Source of the DNA: Pseudomonadota bacterium
Lineage (GTDB): Bacteria; Myxococcota_A; UBA796; GCA-2862545
Reading direction: 5' to 3'
Assembly (NCBI GenBank): GCA_947505245.1
Contig: CANNIZ010000019.1
Location: 23,014 to 87,013, forward strand
DNA: 64,000 nt
Shown here: positions 1-9,515 of the stretch, one piece after another
Layout: every line of letters starts with the position of its first letter
Position numbering within the stretch: the first letter of the stretch is position 1
Program-made: the position numbers and the translations under genes
The notes under the pieces: model-generated
The model's input: the letters and a program-made list of their open reading frames with translations, nothing else
Databases searched by the model: none
Told to the model about the DNA's origin: nothing

Positions 1-67
1 CCCAGGTGAACCACAACAGCAGCCCGAGGGCTACCACCACCGCAGGGATCCACACGCGCCGACGCAT
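1..67 (-). CDS. N-terminus of a membrane or secreted protein, cut by the window edge
   Basis: Only the first 22 codons are visible. The reverse strand has an ATG at 67 followed by MRRRVWIPAVVVALGLLL and then WFTW. This is a positively charged start and a hydrophobic segment, the layout of a signal peptide or signal anchor. The gene is divergent from the DUF4190-like gene, leaving only 34 bp between the two starts. The frame stays open to the window edge. The family cannot be identified from so little sequence. Confidence 0.5.
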   Translation of the reverse strand, partial: MRRRVWIPAVVVALGLLLWFTW

Positions 68-101
68 ACCTGTCCGGTTACACGGCGGGTTCGGGGGGGC
101 C

Positions 102-413
102 ATGTCCGAGACACAAGAGACCAATCCGTTAGCTCTCGTTTCATTGATCTGCGGCGTGGTCTCCGTCGTGTGCCAATTTCTCGGCTGCGCTGTCCCGATG
201 ATCGGCATGTTGGGCATCCCGCTCGCGTTGATCGCGATCGTTACGGGTGGCATGGCGATTCAGCAGGAGGGCGCCGACAAGACGATGCCAGGCGTCGGCA
301 TCGGGGCCGGCTGCCTCACGCTCGTGCTCCAGGTGCTGATCCTCGGCTGCGCGTTCACGTTCGTGGGCGTGTACATCCTGGCGATCTTCGCGGCGATCGT
401 GGCGGGCCAATGA
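102..413 (+). CDS. Small DUF4190-like membrane protein
   Basis: 103 residues, starting at the ATG at 102 (MSETQETNPLALVSLICG). Two hydrophobic segments, about residues 9-50 and 70-100, flank a short loop containing GGMAIQQEG, so this is a small inner-membrane protein. The pattern of a polar N-terminus, then N-P-L-A, two membrane spans and a central G-x-A-I-x-x resembles DUF4190 proteins, whose function is unknown. The stop overlaps the start of the next gene (ATGA at 410-413), so the two are translationally coupled. An upstream in-frame start at 6 would add a low-complexity extension and is not favoured. Confidence 0.6.
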   Translation: MSETQETNPLALVSLICGVVSVVCQFLGCAVPMIGMLGIPLALIAIVTGGMAIQQEGADKTMPGVGIGAGCLTLVLQVLILGCAFTFVGVYILAIFAAIVAGQ

Positions 414-1807
414 TCGCGCCGATCACGGATCCCTCCGTGATCGAGGGCTACCTCACGGACGCGTCGAACGTCCACGGTCACGCGGACGGGCTGCTGCGCC
501 CGCGGTCGACGGAAGAGGTGTCGGCGATTGTCCGGCATTGTCAGGCCAACAACCTCGCGCTCACGGTGACGGCTGCGCGCACGAGCACGACGGCGGGGCC
601 GGTCCCGTTCGGCGGCTTGTTGCTCTCGCTCGAGCGGTTGAATCGCATCGGCGCGATCACGCACGACACCGCGACGGCGCAGGTGGGAGTCTATCTGGGC
701 GCGTTCCAGACCGAGATCGAGGCGACGGGCCGGTTCTATCCGCCCGATCCCACCTCCCGGAACGAGTGCACCCTCGGCGGGTCGGTCGCGTGCAACGCAT
801 CGGGTGCGCGCACGTTCCGCTATGGACCCACCCGCCCGTGGGTGGAGGCGCTCGAGGTCGTGCTCCCGGACGGGGAGATCCGCCGGTTCAAGCGCGGCGA
901 CCCCGTCCCGGCCGCGTGGCCCGTGCCCCAATGGACCGAGCCGAACGTGAAGACGTCGGCCGGCTACGCCCCCGCGAAGGACGCCGTGGACGTGTTCATC
1001 GGCAGCGAAGGCACCTTGGGCATCCTCACCGAGGTCACGGTTCGCCTCACGGACCTGCCTGAGAGCGTGCTCGGCGTGCTCGCGTACTTCCCGGACCGCG
1101 CCACCGCCGTGGCGTTCATGCGCGCCGCGCGAGCCGCTGCGCGGGAAGATCGGACGGGCACGCTGTCGCCGCGGTGCCTCGAGTACCTCGACAAGGGCTG
1201 CCTCGCGTTCGCGAAAGCGCGGATCGGCGCGGTCCCAGAGGGCGCCGGCGCGGCCATGTTCTGCGAGCAGGAGGTCATGGCGTGCGGTGAAGACGCCCAC
1301 ATGGCCGCATGGTTCGACGCGTTGACCACCTCGGGCGCGCTCATCGACGAGACGTTGTTCAGCTCCGACCCGTCGAGTCGCGCTTCGCTGCTGGCGCTGC
1401 GGCACGCGGTCCCGGCCGGGGTCAACGAGCAGGCCGTTCGGAACGGCATGCCGAAGGTCGCCACCGATCTCTCCGTGCCGGACGACGCGCTCGACGCGAT
1501 GATGGACGCCTACGAGGCCGCGCCGATGCGGAACGCGCTGTTCGGCCACCTCGGCGACAACCACCTGCACCTCAACCTGCTGCCGTCCACGGCCGACGAA
1601 TTGGCGACGGCGAAGGCGTTCTACGTCGAGCTCGCGCGCAAAGCGGTGGCGCTCGGCGGGTCGGTGTCGGGTGAACACGGCATCGGAAAGACCAAGAAGA
1701 ACCAGCTCGCGCTCATGGTCGACGCGGCGACGCTGGAGTCCTTCCGCGCGTTGAAGCTGCACCTTGACCCGAACGGTGTTCTGGGCCGCGGGACGATGTT
1801 CGACTGA
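410..1807 (+). CDS. FAD-linked oxidase, glycolate oxidase/D-lactate dehydrogenase (GlcD/DLD) type
   Basis: 465 residues. The N-terminal half is the PCMH-type FAD domain: LLRPRSTEEVSAIVRHCQ, the flavin-contacting NASGARTFRYG and GSEGTLGILTEV. The C-terminal half is the FAD-oxidase C domain, with metal/substrate motif HLGDNHLHLN and GEHGIGKTKK. Such enzymes oxidise 2-hydroxy acids (D-lactate, glycolate, D-2-hydroxyglutarate) and pass electrons to quinone or another acceptor; the substrate cannot be read from sequence. Length is normal for GlcD/DLD (450-500). It overlaps the preceding membrane gene by 4 nt, so that small protein could be a membrane partner (inference). No Fe-S (GlcF-like) gene follows. 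Confidence 0.88.
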   Translation: MIAPITDPSVIEGYLTDASNVHGHADGLLRPRSTEEVSAIVRHCQANNLALTVTAARTSTTAGPVPFGGLLLSLERLNRIGAITHDTATAQVGVYLGAFQTEIEATGRFYPPDPTSRNECTLGGSVACNASGARTFRYGPTRPWVEALEVVLPDGEIRRFKRGDPVPAAWPVPQWTEPNVKTSAGYAPAKDAVDVFIGSEGTLGILTEVTVRLTDLPESVLGVLAYFPDRATAVAFMRAARAAAREDRTGTLSPRCLEYLDKGCLAFAKARIGAVPEGAGAAMFCEQEVMACGEDAHMAAWFDALTTSGALIDETLFSSDPSSRASLLALRHAVPAGVNEQAVRNGMPKVATDLSVPDDALDAMMDAYEAAPMRNALFGHLGDNHLHLNLLPSTADELATAKAFYVELARKAVALGGSVSGEHGIGKTKKNQLALMVDAATLESFRALKLHLDPNGVLGRGTMFD

Positions 1808-1860
1808 CCGTCATTGCGGCCGGTGGGACGCCCGTCACATGGCGGCAGTAAATGCCAGCG

Positions 1861-2018
1861 GAAGGGCGCCTCCCGGATGTAGAACGGGGTCGAAGGGCTC
1901 CTGGTGGGGCTGGTGGCGGTTCGGCTCACGGGCGAACGCCGGGTTCTAATGGCCCGCTTGCGGCGTGGAGGGCGCGAGGCGCCCTTCGTTGGCGTTCTAC
2001 TTTCGGAAAGCGCCCTTC
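1861..2018. repeat. Imperfect 25-bp inverted repeat pair in a gene-free stretch
   Basis: Positions 1861-1885 are the reverse complement of 1994-2018 at 21 of 25 bases (both contain the GTTCTAC and CGCCCTTC blocks). A further GTTCTAC lies at about 2034. The whole stretch 1808-2136 between the FAD oxidase and the repeat-peptide gene has no convincing gene; it holds this pair and the terminator at 2087-2107. It may be the decayed end of a mobile or REP-like element. Confidence 0.4.
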
Positions 2019-2086
2019 GGGGCCGTTCTACCCTCGGGGCCCCCGCGCGGGGATGCCGTCACCGAGCGGGGACGCCCCCAGAAACG

Positions 2087-2107
2087 AAAAAACCCGCCGA
2101 AGCGGGT
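2087..2107 (-). terminator. Rho-independent terminator of the repeat-peptide gene
   Basis: Read on the reverse strand: ACCCGC, a TTCG tetraloop, GCGGGT, then a run of six T. The 6-bp stem is perfect and the UUCG loop is the most stable class. It lies 30 nt beyond the stop codon at 2137. Forward-strand reading gives the same stem followed by CTTTTCT, so it could also stop transcription from the FAD-oxidase side. Confidence 0.85.
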
Positions 2108-2136
2108 CTTTTCTGTAAGGGAAAGGACTGAAGGGC

Positions 2137-2388
2137 TTACGCGAAGATGTCGAGGCCGCCCTTGTCGTCGCGGAGGTCGCAGCCGACCGCGTCCAGGCCG
2201 CCCTTGTCGTCGCGGAGGTCAAGGCCGCCCTTGTCGTCGCGGAGGTCGAGGCCGCCCTTGTCGTCGCGGAGGTCAAGGCCGCCCTTGTCGTCGCGGAGGT
2301 CAAGACCGCCCTTGTCGTCGCGGAGGTCTGCTGCGAAAGCGTTCGTGGAGAGCGCCGCGAGGAGAACCGTGAGAGCGATGCGAGCCAT
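2137..2388 (-). CDS. Secreted 83-residue peptide made of six DLRDDKGGL repeats
   Basis: The start at 2388 is preceded by an excellent GGGAGG ribosome site. Residues 1-20 form a clear Sec signal peptide ending NAFAA. The mature part is five tandem copies of the nonapeptide DLRDDKGGL (residues 21-65), a short DAVGC spacer with the only cysteine, a sixth copy (71-79) and the tail DIFA. Each repeat has three Asp, one Arg and one Lys, so the mature peptide is highly charged and probably unfolded or metal-binding. A strong terminator ends the gene, so it looks like a stand-alone, well-expressed unit. I do not recognise the family. Possible roles are a matrix or surface peptide, a cation binder, or a processed multi-copy peptide precursor. 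Confidence 0.8.
   Translation of the reverse strand: MARIALTVLLAALSTNAFAADLRDDKGGLDLRDDKGGLDLRDDKGGLDLRDDKGGLDLRDDKGGLDAVGCDLRDDKGGLDIFA
2152..2328 (-). repeat. 27-bp coding repeats of the secreted peptide gene
   Basis: Five contiguous, nearly identical 27-bp units (2194-2328) and a sixth at 2152-2178, each encoding DLRDDKGGL. Units differ mainly at one wobble or neighbouring base (GAG/AAG read on the forward strand). Such near-identity suggests recent expansion, and copy number may vary between strains. Confidence 0.9.
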
Positions 2389-2529
2389 GATGACCTCCCT
2401 TACGCACTGGTCTTATGCATCGGGTGTGCCAGGTCGGGGAAGGCCGTCCCAGGCGCTCTCTTCGATCGACTGCGGCAAGAATGTCGCGGAATTTGGATCC
2501 CGCTGGGTCACGGGTGCCCCAGCCGGAGG

Positions 2530-4875
2530 TCAGCCCGGCAGGACGTACCGGCAACCGTCGCGCCAGCGGTCGCACCCCCACGCCGCGCGCCCGCGCACGA
2601 GGTGGCCGACGCCGCACTGCGGGCAGAGACGTCCGACAGGATCGTCGATCGTCGGGGAAGGTGCAGGATCTTCGGAGCGCGGTTCGGACTCGCGGGGAGG
2701 GAAGTCGAACGCGACCTTGCCGTCTTTCCAGGCGAGGGCGGCGGAGAAGTCCTTGCCCGCCTTGCTCTTGAAGCCCTTGACGACGTCGGTCTTGCCGTCT
2801 TTGAGCAGCTGCTGGACCATGCGCGCCGAGATCTTGCGCTTCGCCATGGTGGTGAACACCACGAACGTGCAGGCGCGGCCGGCGTCGCAGGCGAACACCT
2901 TCGGCCCTTCGCGCACGGGCTTTCCGCACGCCGGGCAGGCGCCGAGGGACTTGCCTTCGGGCTTCTTGTCGCTGACCTCGGGCGCGGGAGGGGTGGCGCC
3001 CTGAATCGCGGTCACCACGGTGCGGACGTGCTCGCCGACGTCGTGCATGAACGCGGCGCGGTTGTCCTTGTGCTCGGCGATCGCGGAGAGGCGGGCCTCC
3101 CAGCGGCCGGTGAGCTCGGCGGACTTGAGCTCGGCGACGGGGACGGCGTCGATCAGGGCCCGGCCGCGGTCGGTTGCGCGAAGATCGCGCTCGGCCCGGC
3201 GGATGTACTCGCGGCGGACGAGGTTCTCGATCGTCTCGGCGCGGGTGGCGGGCGTTCCGAGCCCGGCCTGGCGCATCGCCCGGCGCAGCGCCTCATCGTC
3301 GAGCACCTTGCCGGCGGTCTCCATGGCGCGGAGCAGCGTGCTGTCGGTGTACGGGCGCGGCGGGCGGGTGGACTCCTCGAGCACGCGCACGTCGTCGGCG
3401 TGGGCGGGGTCGCCCTTGTCGACGGCGGGGAGATCGACCTCGCGCGACTTGCCAGGGGGATCGACCGCGCGCCAGCCCTGCTCGCGGCACACCCGGCCGC
3501 GGGCGCGGTACTCGAGGGGCGCGGACACGGCGTCCGGGAGGGGCGCCCCGGGGTCGACGGCGACGACGAGCGTTGTGACGTCGAACACGGCGTCGGGCGA
3601 CAGCGCGGCCATCAGCCGGCGGGCGACGAGATCGAACACCTTCTTCTCGTCGGGCGTGAGCCGGCCGGCGTCGGGCGTGCGTCCGGTGGGGAGGATGGCG
3701 TGATGGTCGCCGACCTCCGCCGCGTCGACCACGCGCTTGCCGGGCTTGATCGGGTTCGCGAGCAGCGCGTTCGCGAACGGCGCGTACACGGGCAGCCCGG
3801 CGAGCCCGCGAAGGATGCCGGGCAGCGTGGCGACCTGATCGGGCGTGATGTGCCGCGCGTCGGTGCGCGGGTAGGTGATGATCTTGTGCCGCTCGTACAG
3901 CGCCTGGGCGATCTCCAGCGTCTTTGGGGCCGACAGACCGTAGCGCTCGTTCGCGCGCCGCTGGAGCGAGGTCAGGTCGTACAGGAACGGCGGCTGCTCG
4001 CGGATCCGCTTGCGGTCGGCTTCGGTGACGACGCCGTCCTGGCCGCGGGTGGCGTCGGCGATGGCCTGCGCGGTGCCGGCGTCCTCGATCCGCTCGGGCG
4101 CGGGGGCCTCGTCGTCGTCGCGCCGTTCGGTTGCTTCACCCTTGGGTTCGGCCACCTTGCGTCGGAAATAGGTCGCCTCCCAGCTCATGCCCTTCGCGGC
4201 GAAGCGAGCTTTGACCTGCCAGTACGGCGTGGGCACGAACGCGGCGATCTCGCGGTCCCGCGCGACGATCATCGCGAGCGTGGGCGTCTGCACGCGCCCG
4301 ACCGACAACATCTGCTCGCCGCCGCCTTGCCGGGCGAGGCAGGTGAGCGCGCGGGTGGCGTTCATGCCGACGAGCCAGTCCGACTCGGAGCGGCAGCGGG
4401 CGGCGTCCCCGAGCGCGTCGTAGCGCTCACCGGGGACGAGGTGGCCCCAGGCCGTCTGGATGGCCTCGTCCGTCAGCGACGACGTCCAAAGCCGCAACAC
4501 GGGCTTCTTGCAGCCCGCGAGCTCGTACACATAGCGGAAGATCAGCTCGCCTTCGCGCCCGGCGTCGCACGCGTTGACGACCTCTTTGACGTCGCGCGCC
4601 CGCATCAGCCGCTCGATCGTCTTGAACTGGGCCTGGACGTCGCCCTTTCGCAGCCGAAGGTCGAAGCGGTCCGGCAGCATCGGCAGCGTCTCGAACGACC
4701 AGTTCCGCCACTTTGCGTCGTAGTGGGCGGGATCTTCGAGCTCGGCGAGGTGGCCCACGCACCACGTCACCCGCACCCCAGGCCCTTCCAGGTAGCCGTC
4801 CTCCTTCTTGGAGGCGCCGATCATGCGGGCGAGGTCGCGTGCGACACTCGGCTTTTCGGCCACCACGAGTCGCAA
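2530..4875 (-). CDS. topB: DNA topoisomerase III (type IA)
   Basis: 781 residues from the TTG at 4875, giving MRLVVAEKPSVARDLARMIG, the canonical TopB N-terminus. A purine-rich ribosome site (GGGGGAAGGGG) sits just upstream. Toprim features are the first-strand E of AEKPS and DAGREGELIFR. The catalytic tyrosine lies in ITYPRTDARH. The enzyme nicks and passes single strands, decatenating replication and recombination intermediates. After the core there is a four-Cys zinc-finger-like motif (CPACGK...CDAGRAC), a topoisomerase C-terminal repeat, and a second Cys cluster (LCPQCG...CDRWRDGCRY). A longer reading from 5013 would overlap the divergent AHSA1 gene and is rejected. Confidence 0.95.
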   Translation of the reverse strand: MRLVVAEKPSVARDLARMIGASKKEDGYLEGPGVRVTWCVGHLAELEDPAHYDAKWRNWSFETLPMLPDRFDLRLRKGDVQAQFKTIERLMRARDVKEVVNACDAGREGELIFRYVYELAGCKKPVLRLWTSSLTDEAIQTAWGHLVPGERYDALGDAARCRSESDWLVGMNATRALTCLARQGGGEQMLSVGRVQTPTLAMIVARDREIAAFVPTPYWQVKARFAAKGMSWEATYFRRKVAEPKGEATERRDDDEAPAPERIEDAGTAQAIADATRGQDGVVTEADRKRIREQPPFLYDLTSLQRRANERYGLSAPKTLEIAQALYERHKIITYPRTDARHITPDQVATLPGILRGLAGLPVYAPFANALLANPIKPGKRVVDAAEVGDHHAILPTGRTPDAGRLTPDEKKVFDLVARRLMAALSPDAVFDVTTLVVAVDPGAPLPDAVSAPLEYRARGRVCREQGWRAVDPPGKSREVDLPAVDKGDPAHADDVRVLEESTRPPRPYTDSTLLRAMETAGKVLDDEALRRAMRQAGLGTPATRAETIENLVRREYIRRAERDLRATDRGRALIDAVPVAELKSAELTGRWEARLSAIAEHKDNRAAFMHDVGEHVRTVVTAIQGATPPAPEVSDKKPEGKSLGACPACGKPVREGPKVFACDAGRACTFVVFTTMAKRKISARMVQQLLKDGKTDVVKGFKSKAGKDFSAALAWKDGKVAFDFPPRESEPRSEDPAPSPTIDDPVGRLCPQCGVGHLVRGRAAWGCDRWRDGCRYVLPG

Positions 4876-4926
4876 CCCCTTCCCCCTGCGGCGCACGGGA
4901 CGTAACCTGGGGGTCGAGGTGCCCCC

Positions 4927-5322
4927 ATGCCGCTCGAACGCATTCGGATCTCCGACGTTCTCCCTGCGAAGCCCGATGCCGTGTACGCCGCATGGATCGA
5001 CGGCGAGCTGCACACCAAGATGACGGGCAGCCCGGCGACGGGCTCCGCGAAGGTCGGCAGCGACTTCACGGCCTGGGGCGGGTACATTTCAGGTCGGATC
5101 ATCGCGCTCGAGCCGCACGGACGCATCGTGCAGATGTGGCGTACGACGAAGTTCACGGACGACGACGCGGACTCCCGGCTGGAGATCCTGCTCGAAGAGG
5201 ACCCCGAGGGAACCAAGATCACCCTCGTGCACTCGGACCTTCCGGAAGGGTCCGGCGGGGCCTACGAGCAGGGTTGGTCGGACCATTACATCGAGCCCAT
5301 GCGCGCCTACTTCCGAGGCTGA
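4927..5322 (+). CDS. SRPBCC / AHSA1-family protein
   Basis: 131 residues. The pattern is typical of the AHSA1 (activator of Hsp90 ATPase homologue 1-like) branch of the START/SRPBCC fold: PAKPDAVYAAWIDGELHTKM near the N-terminus, FTAWGGYISGRIIALEP, then IVQMWRTTKF, TKITLVHSDLPEG and GWSDHYIEPM. These proteins have a deep hydrophobic pocket and bind small ligands, though specific roles in bacteria are mostly unknown. It is divergent from topB (51 bp between starts) and is followed without a gap by the next gene (TGA then ATG), so those two form an operon. Confidence 0.85.
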   Translation: MPLERIRISDVLPAKPDAVYAAWIDGELHTKMTGSPATGSAKVGSDFTAWGGYISGRIIALEPHGRIVQMWRTTKFTDDDADSRLEILLEEDPEGTKITLVHSDLPEGSGGAYEQGWSDHYIEPMRAYFRG

Positions 5323-5910
5323 ATGTTCATCACGACGCAGGTGCAGATCGTCGCGTGGTCCGAGAAGGGCGACGCCGTGCTGGTCGAGACCGCAGCCGGC
5401 GGCCCGGAGGGCGGCGGGACGCTTGAATACGCCTTGTTCGGTCCAAAGAACGTCGTCCAGGCGAAGGTCAGCAACGACATGTCGCCCGGCGACGGCAGCA
5501 CGCCCGAACACATCCCCGCGGGTGACTGTCGAACGGCCGCCAAGGCCCTCGCGGACGCAGTGACGGCGGCCGGCTTCGTCGGGGTGGAGGTTCATCCGGA
5601 CAAGTGCGGTGGCGACCGCAACTCAGTCGTGATGATCACGTCGTCGCGGCCGTTGCCGGGTGCGGGTGACGGGGTCACCGTCACACTGTTCGACGATTAC
5701 GCGATCGTGAAGAACGCGGTCGGCCACCGGAAGATCGACCTCGAAAAGCACACGGACGCCCAGGTCTGGCGGGCGCCGAACGGGCCGCTGCTGGTGATTT
5801 CGATTCTTGGGGACACGCGATATTCGCTGGACGCGTTCGTGTGGGTCGGAGCGGACGCCGCGCCGAAGCTGGCCACGTTCCCGGCGGCGAGCGCGACGCC
5901 GGGTTTGTAG
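5323..5910 (+). CDS. Hypothetical protein following the AHSA1 gene
   Basis: 195 residues, starting directly after the stop of the AHSA1 gene with no intervening base, so translation is probably coupled. No signal peptide or membrane span. The N-terminal half has alternating beta-type segments (TQVQIVAWSEKGDAVLVET, GTLEYALFGPK) and the C-terminal half similar ones (GVTVTLFDDYAIVKNAVG, LLVISILGDTRYSLDAFVW), suggesting a duplicated beta-rich fold. I do not recognise the family. Base and codon use match the neighbours. Confidence 0.7.
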   Translation: MFITTQVQIVAWSEKGDAVLVETAAGGPEGGGTLEYALFGPKNVVQAKVSNDMSPGDGSTPEHIPAGDCRTAAKALADAVTAAGFVGVEVHPDKCGGDRNSVVMITSSRPLPGAGDGVTVTLFDDYAIVKNAVGHRKIDLEKHTDAQVWRAPNGPLLVISILGDTRYSLDAFVWVGADAAPKLATFPAASATPGL

Positions 5911-5963
5911 GCGCCGGGAACCAAACCGCCGCGCGCGGTGTCCCACCGAAGGTGGAGGTTCCC

Positions 5964-6380
5964 ATGCGTTTCATCGCTGCCTTGATCGGACTTGCCATCG
6001 CCGCACCCGCCCTCGCCGCCGATCCGGACGCGGGCATCCCGGTGAAGGTGATCGTGACCGACGTCGACGGAAAGCCCGTCACCACCGCGGTCGTGCGCCA
6101 GCCACAAGAGGCCGATCGGCACAAGGTGAACACGTTCGACGGCTCGTGGCAGGCGGACGTGCTCTACCTGCCGGACGGCAGCGAGCTCGTGTTCAAGAAG
6201 GGCAGCACCCTGGAGCTCGAGATCTCGGCCCCCGGGTACGTGAATTCGCACGTCAACTACGTGATCCGCGGCCGCAAGAACGTCGTCCCGATCACGCTCG
6301 AGGCCATGGCCGTTCCCAAGCTCGACGACGTCGATGAAGGCGTGATCGTCGGGTTCAAGCACGACGTGTCGATCGATTAA
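5964..6380 (+). CDS. Small secreted beta-sandwich protein (carboxypeptidase-regulatory-like)
   Basis: 138 residues. ATG at 5964 is preceded by a strong GGTGGAGG ribosome site. Residues 1-19 (MRFIAALIGLAIAAPALA) are a Sec signal peptide. The mature protein has the feel of a CarboxypepD_reg/PEGA-like beta sandwich: IPVKVIVTDVDGKPVTTA, a turn, then LELEISAPGYVNSHVNY and NVVPITLEAM. Such domains are usually surface or periplasmic stalks and binding modules. No enzyme motif is visible. A longer frame from 5841 would overlap the preceding gene and bury the signal peptide. Confidence 0.7.
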   Translation: MRFIAALIGLAIAAPALAADPDAGIPVKVIVTDVDGKPVTTAVVRQPQEADRHKVNTFDGSWQADVLYLPDGSELVFKKGSTLELEISAPGYVNSHVNYVIRGRKNVVPITLEAMAVPKLDDVDEGVIVGFKHDVSID

Positions 6381-6451
6381 CTCGCGGCGTTCGTTCGACG
6401 GAGGCAGATCCGCCTGCGCCGTGCTACGTGGCGGCCCTTCCGGAGGCTTCC

Positions 6452-7849
<1,398 letters not shown>

Positions 7850-7922
7850 CTTCAACGCCTGAACGCTGTTCGGTGGCGCGACGGGAACATCGTGCTAGTG
7901 TGCGGCCCGCCGTGAGGACACC

Positions 7923-9440
7923 TTGGCTGGAGAGACCCGCGAGCGCCTGTTGAGGCGCGGCGACTACATCTGGGGCAGCTTCATCAAGCCCGAACGCGTC
8001 GACGGCTATGTGGTCGGCGTCAACCCCGGCGATCGCACCGATCAGCTCGGTCGATTCCCGTTTTCCGAGAGCTCGGTCGATGACGCCGTCGCGTGCGCCG
8101 CGCGCGGGGCCGTGGCGTGGCGCCGCACGACCATGCCGGAGCGCGCCGCCGCCGTGCGCAAGTTCCGGGAGGCCGTGAACCGGCACCAGGAGAAGTTCGC
8201 CGAGCTGCTCACGCGTGAGACGGGCAAGCCGCTGTGGGAGTCGCGTCAGGAGGTCGTCGCCGCCATCCGCGCCGTGGATCTGCTGCTCGAAGACGGGCTT
8301 GTATTGCTCGATCCCCGCGTGTTGGACGAGAAAGAGGCGCGGTCGGACTACCGCCCGCGCGGCGTGGTCGGGATCATCTGCCCGTACAACCTGCCGCTGC
8401 TCATCCCCACCCTGCAGTCGGCGTCGGCGCTGCTCGCCGGCAACACCGTCGTGTTCAAGCCGAGCAAGTTCACGCCGGGCTCGGGCCAGCTGGTGGCCGA
8501 GATGTGGGATCGCTGCCGCCTGCCGCGCGGCGTGTTCAACATGGTCCAGGGCTCGGGCAGCGGCATCGGCCAGCGCCTGGCGACGCACCGCGGCCTCGAC
8601 GTCCTGCTGTTCTCGGGCTCGTTCGCCACGGCCATGGCCATCCGCCGCGCCACGTTTGAGCGCCCCGAATTGCCGACGTTGTACCAGTGCGGCGGCAAGG
8701 GCTGCGCCATCGTGTTGGACGACTGCGAGGTCGATCGTGCGGTGTACGAGGTGATGATCGGCGCGTTCCTGACGGCCGGCCAGCGCCACAACAGCACCGG
8801 CCGCGTGATCGTCACCCGCGGCGTGTACGACCAGTTCTGCGATCAGCTCGTGAAGCGGACGGAAGGCCTGAACATCGGGTACGGCTTTCAGGACGAGACG
8901 TTCTTCGGTCCGGTCATCTCCGAGAATTTCCGCAGCCGATACCGACGTTATGGTCGGGCGCTGCTCGCGCGCGGCCACAAGCCGCTGCTCGCTGGCGGGA
9001 ACCGGGAAGGCGGCGGTCGCAAGGGGTTTTACGTGAACCCGGCGATCTACGAAGTGAATTGGGAGAACGGACACGGCTTCCTCAACGACGAGCCGCCAGG
9101 TCCGAGCCTGCTCGTGTACAAGGTCGCGTCGTGGGAAGAGGCGGTAGCCCTCCACAATCAGCTCGTGTACCGCGTGTCCACCTCGCTGTTCCTGTCGCCC
9201 GAGAACACGTACATCGAAGAGCTCGCGAACCGCCTGAAGACGGGCTCCTTGAACGTGAACCGCGGCACGATCGGCGCGTCGCTGCGCTTGCCGGCTGTGG
9301 GGCTTGGCCGGTCCAGCAACGGCATCCCCGCAGGCATCGACTTGCTGCGCTTCCTGTCGACGCCGCGCTCCACGTTGGTCGAGCGCCGCGCGTTCGATCC
9401 GTCGCAGGCCGTGCCCGGGACGAACTGGCCGACTTCCTGA
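7923..9440 (+). CDS. Aldehyde dehydrogenase homologue (AstD-like) lacking catalytic Cys and Glu
   Basis: 505 residues from TTG 7923 (ribosome site GTGAGGA). The whole ALDH fold is recognisable and closest in pattern to succinylglutamate-semialdehyde dehydrogenase AstD: RETGKPLWESRQEV, CPYNLPLLIP, NTVVFKPSKFTPGS, and AGQR at the usual place. However, the nucleophile is missing: AGQRHNSTGR has His289 where AGQRCxxxxR has Cys. The general-base motif LELGG is LYQCGG, with Gln255 in place of Glu. Their 34-residue spacing is the family norm. Asn156 of the oxyanion hole remains. The gene is full length and in frame, so this is either a pseudoenzyme or an enzyme with changed chemistry, not a decayed gene. 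The neighbours are not arginine-catabolism genes. Confidence 0.85.
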   Translation: MAGETRERLLRRGDYIWGSFIKPERVDGYVVGVNPGDRTDQLGRFPFSESSVDDAVACAARGAVAWRRTTMPERAAAVRKFREAVNRHQEKFAELLTRETGKPLWESRQEVVAAIRAVDLLLEDGLVLLDPRVLDEKEARSDYRPRGVVGIICPYNLPLLIPTLQSASALLAGNTVVFKPSKFTPGSGQLVAEMWDRCRLPRGVFNMVQGSGSGIGQRLATHRGLDVLLFSGSFATAMAIRRATFERPELPTLYQCGGKGCAIVLDDCEVDRAVYEVMIGAFLTAGQRHNSTGRVIVTRGVYDQFCDQLVKRTEGLNIGYGFQDETFFGPVISENFRSRYRRYGRALLARGHKPLLAGGNREGGGRKGFYVNPAIYEVNWENGHGFLNDEPPGPSLLVYKVASWEEAVALHNQLVYRVSTSLFLSPENTYIEELANRLKTGSLNVNRGTIGASLRLPAVGLGRSSNGIPAGIDLLRFLSTPRSTLVERRAFDPSQAVPGTNWPTS

Positions 9441-9515
9441 GGGGCGCGCTGCGCGCTGCTTGCGGGGCGGCGGTCGCGGGCCGTTCCTGCTAAAGTGCGC
9501 GCTCACGGGAGAGTC

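Noticed and set aside
260..1762. 500-codon minus-strand frame
   Set aside because: Antisense to the FAD-linked oxidase, which has clear flavin and metal motifs; Arg/Val/Glu-rich shadow.
2152..2328. Regular 27-bp repeats as a CRISPR array
   Set aside because: No spacers: five units are contiguous and all translate in one frame behind a signal peptide.
2602..4905. 767-codon plus-strand frame opposite topB
   Set aside because: Shadow of topB. The minus strand carries all type IA topoisomerase motifs.
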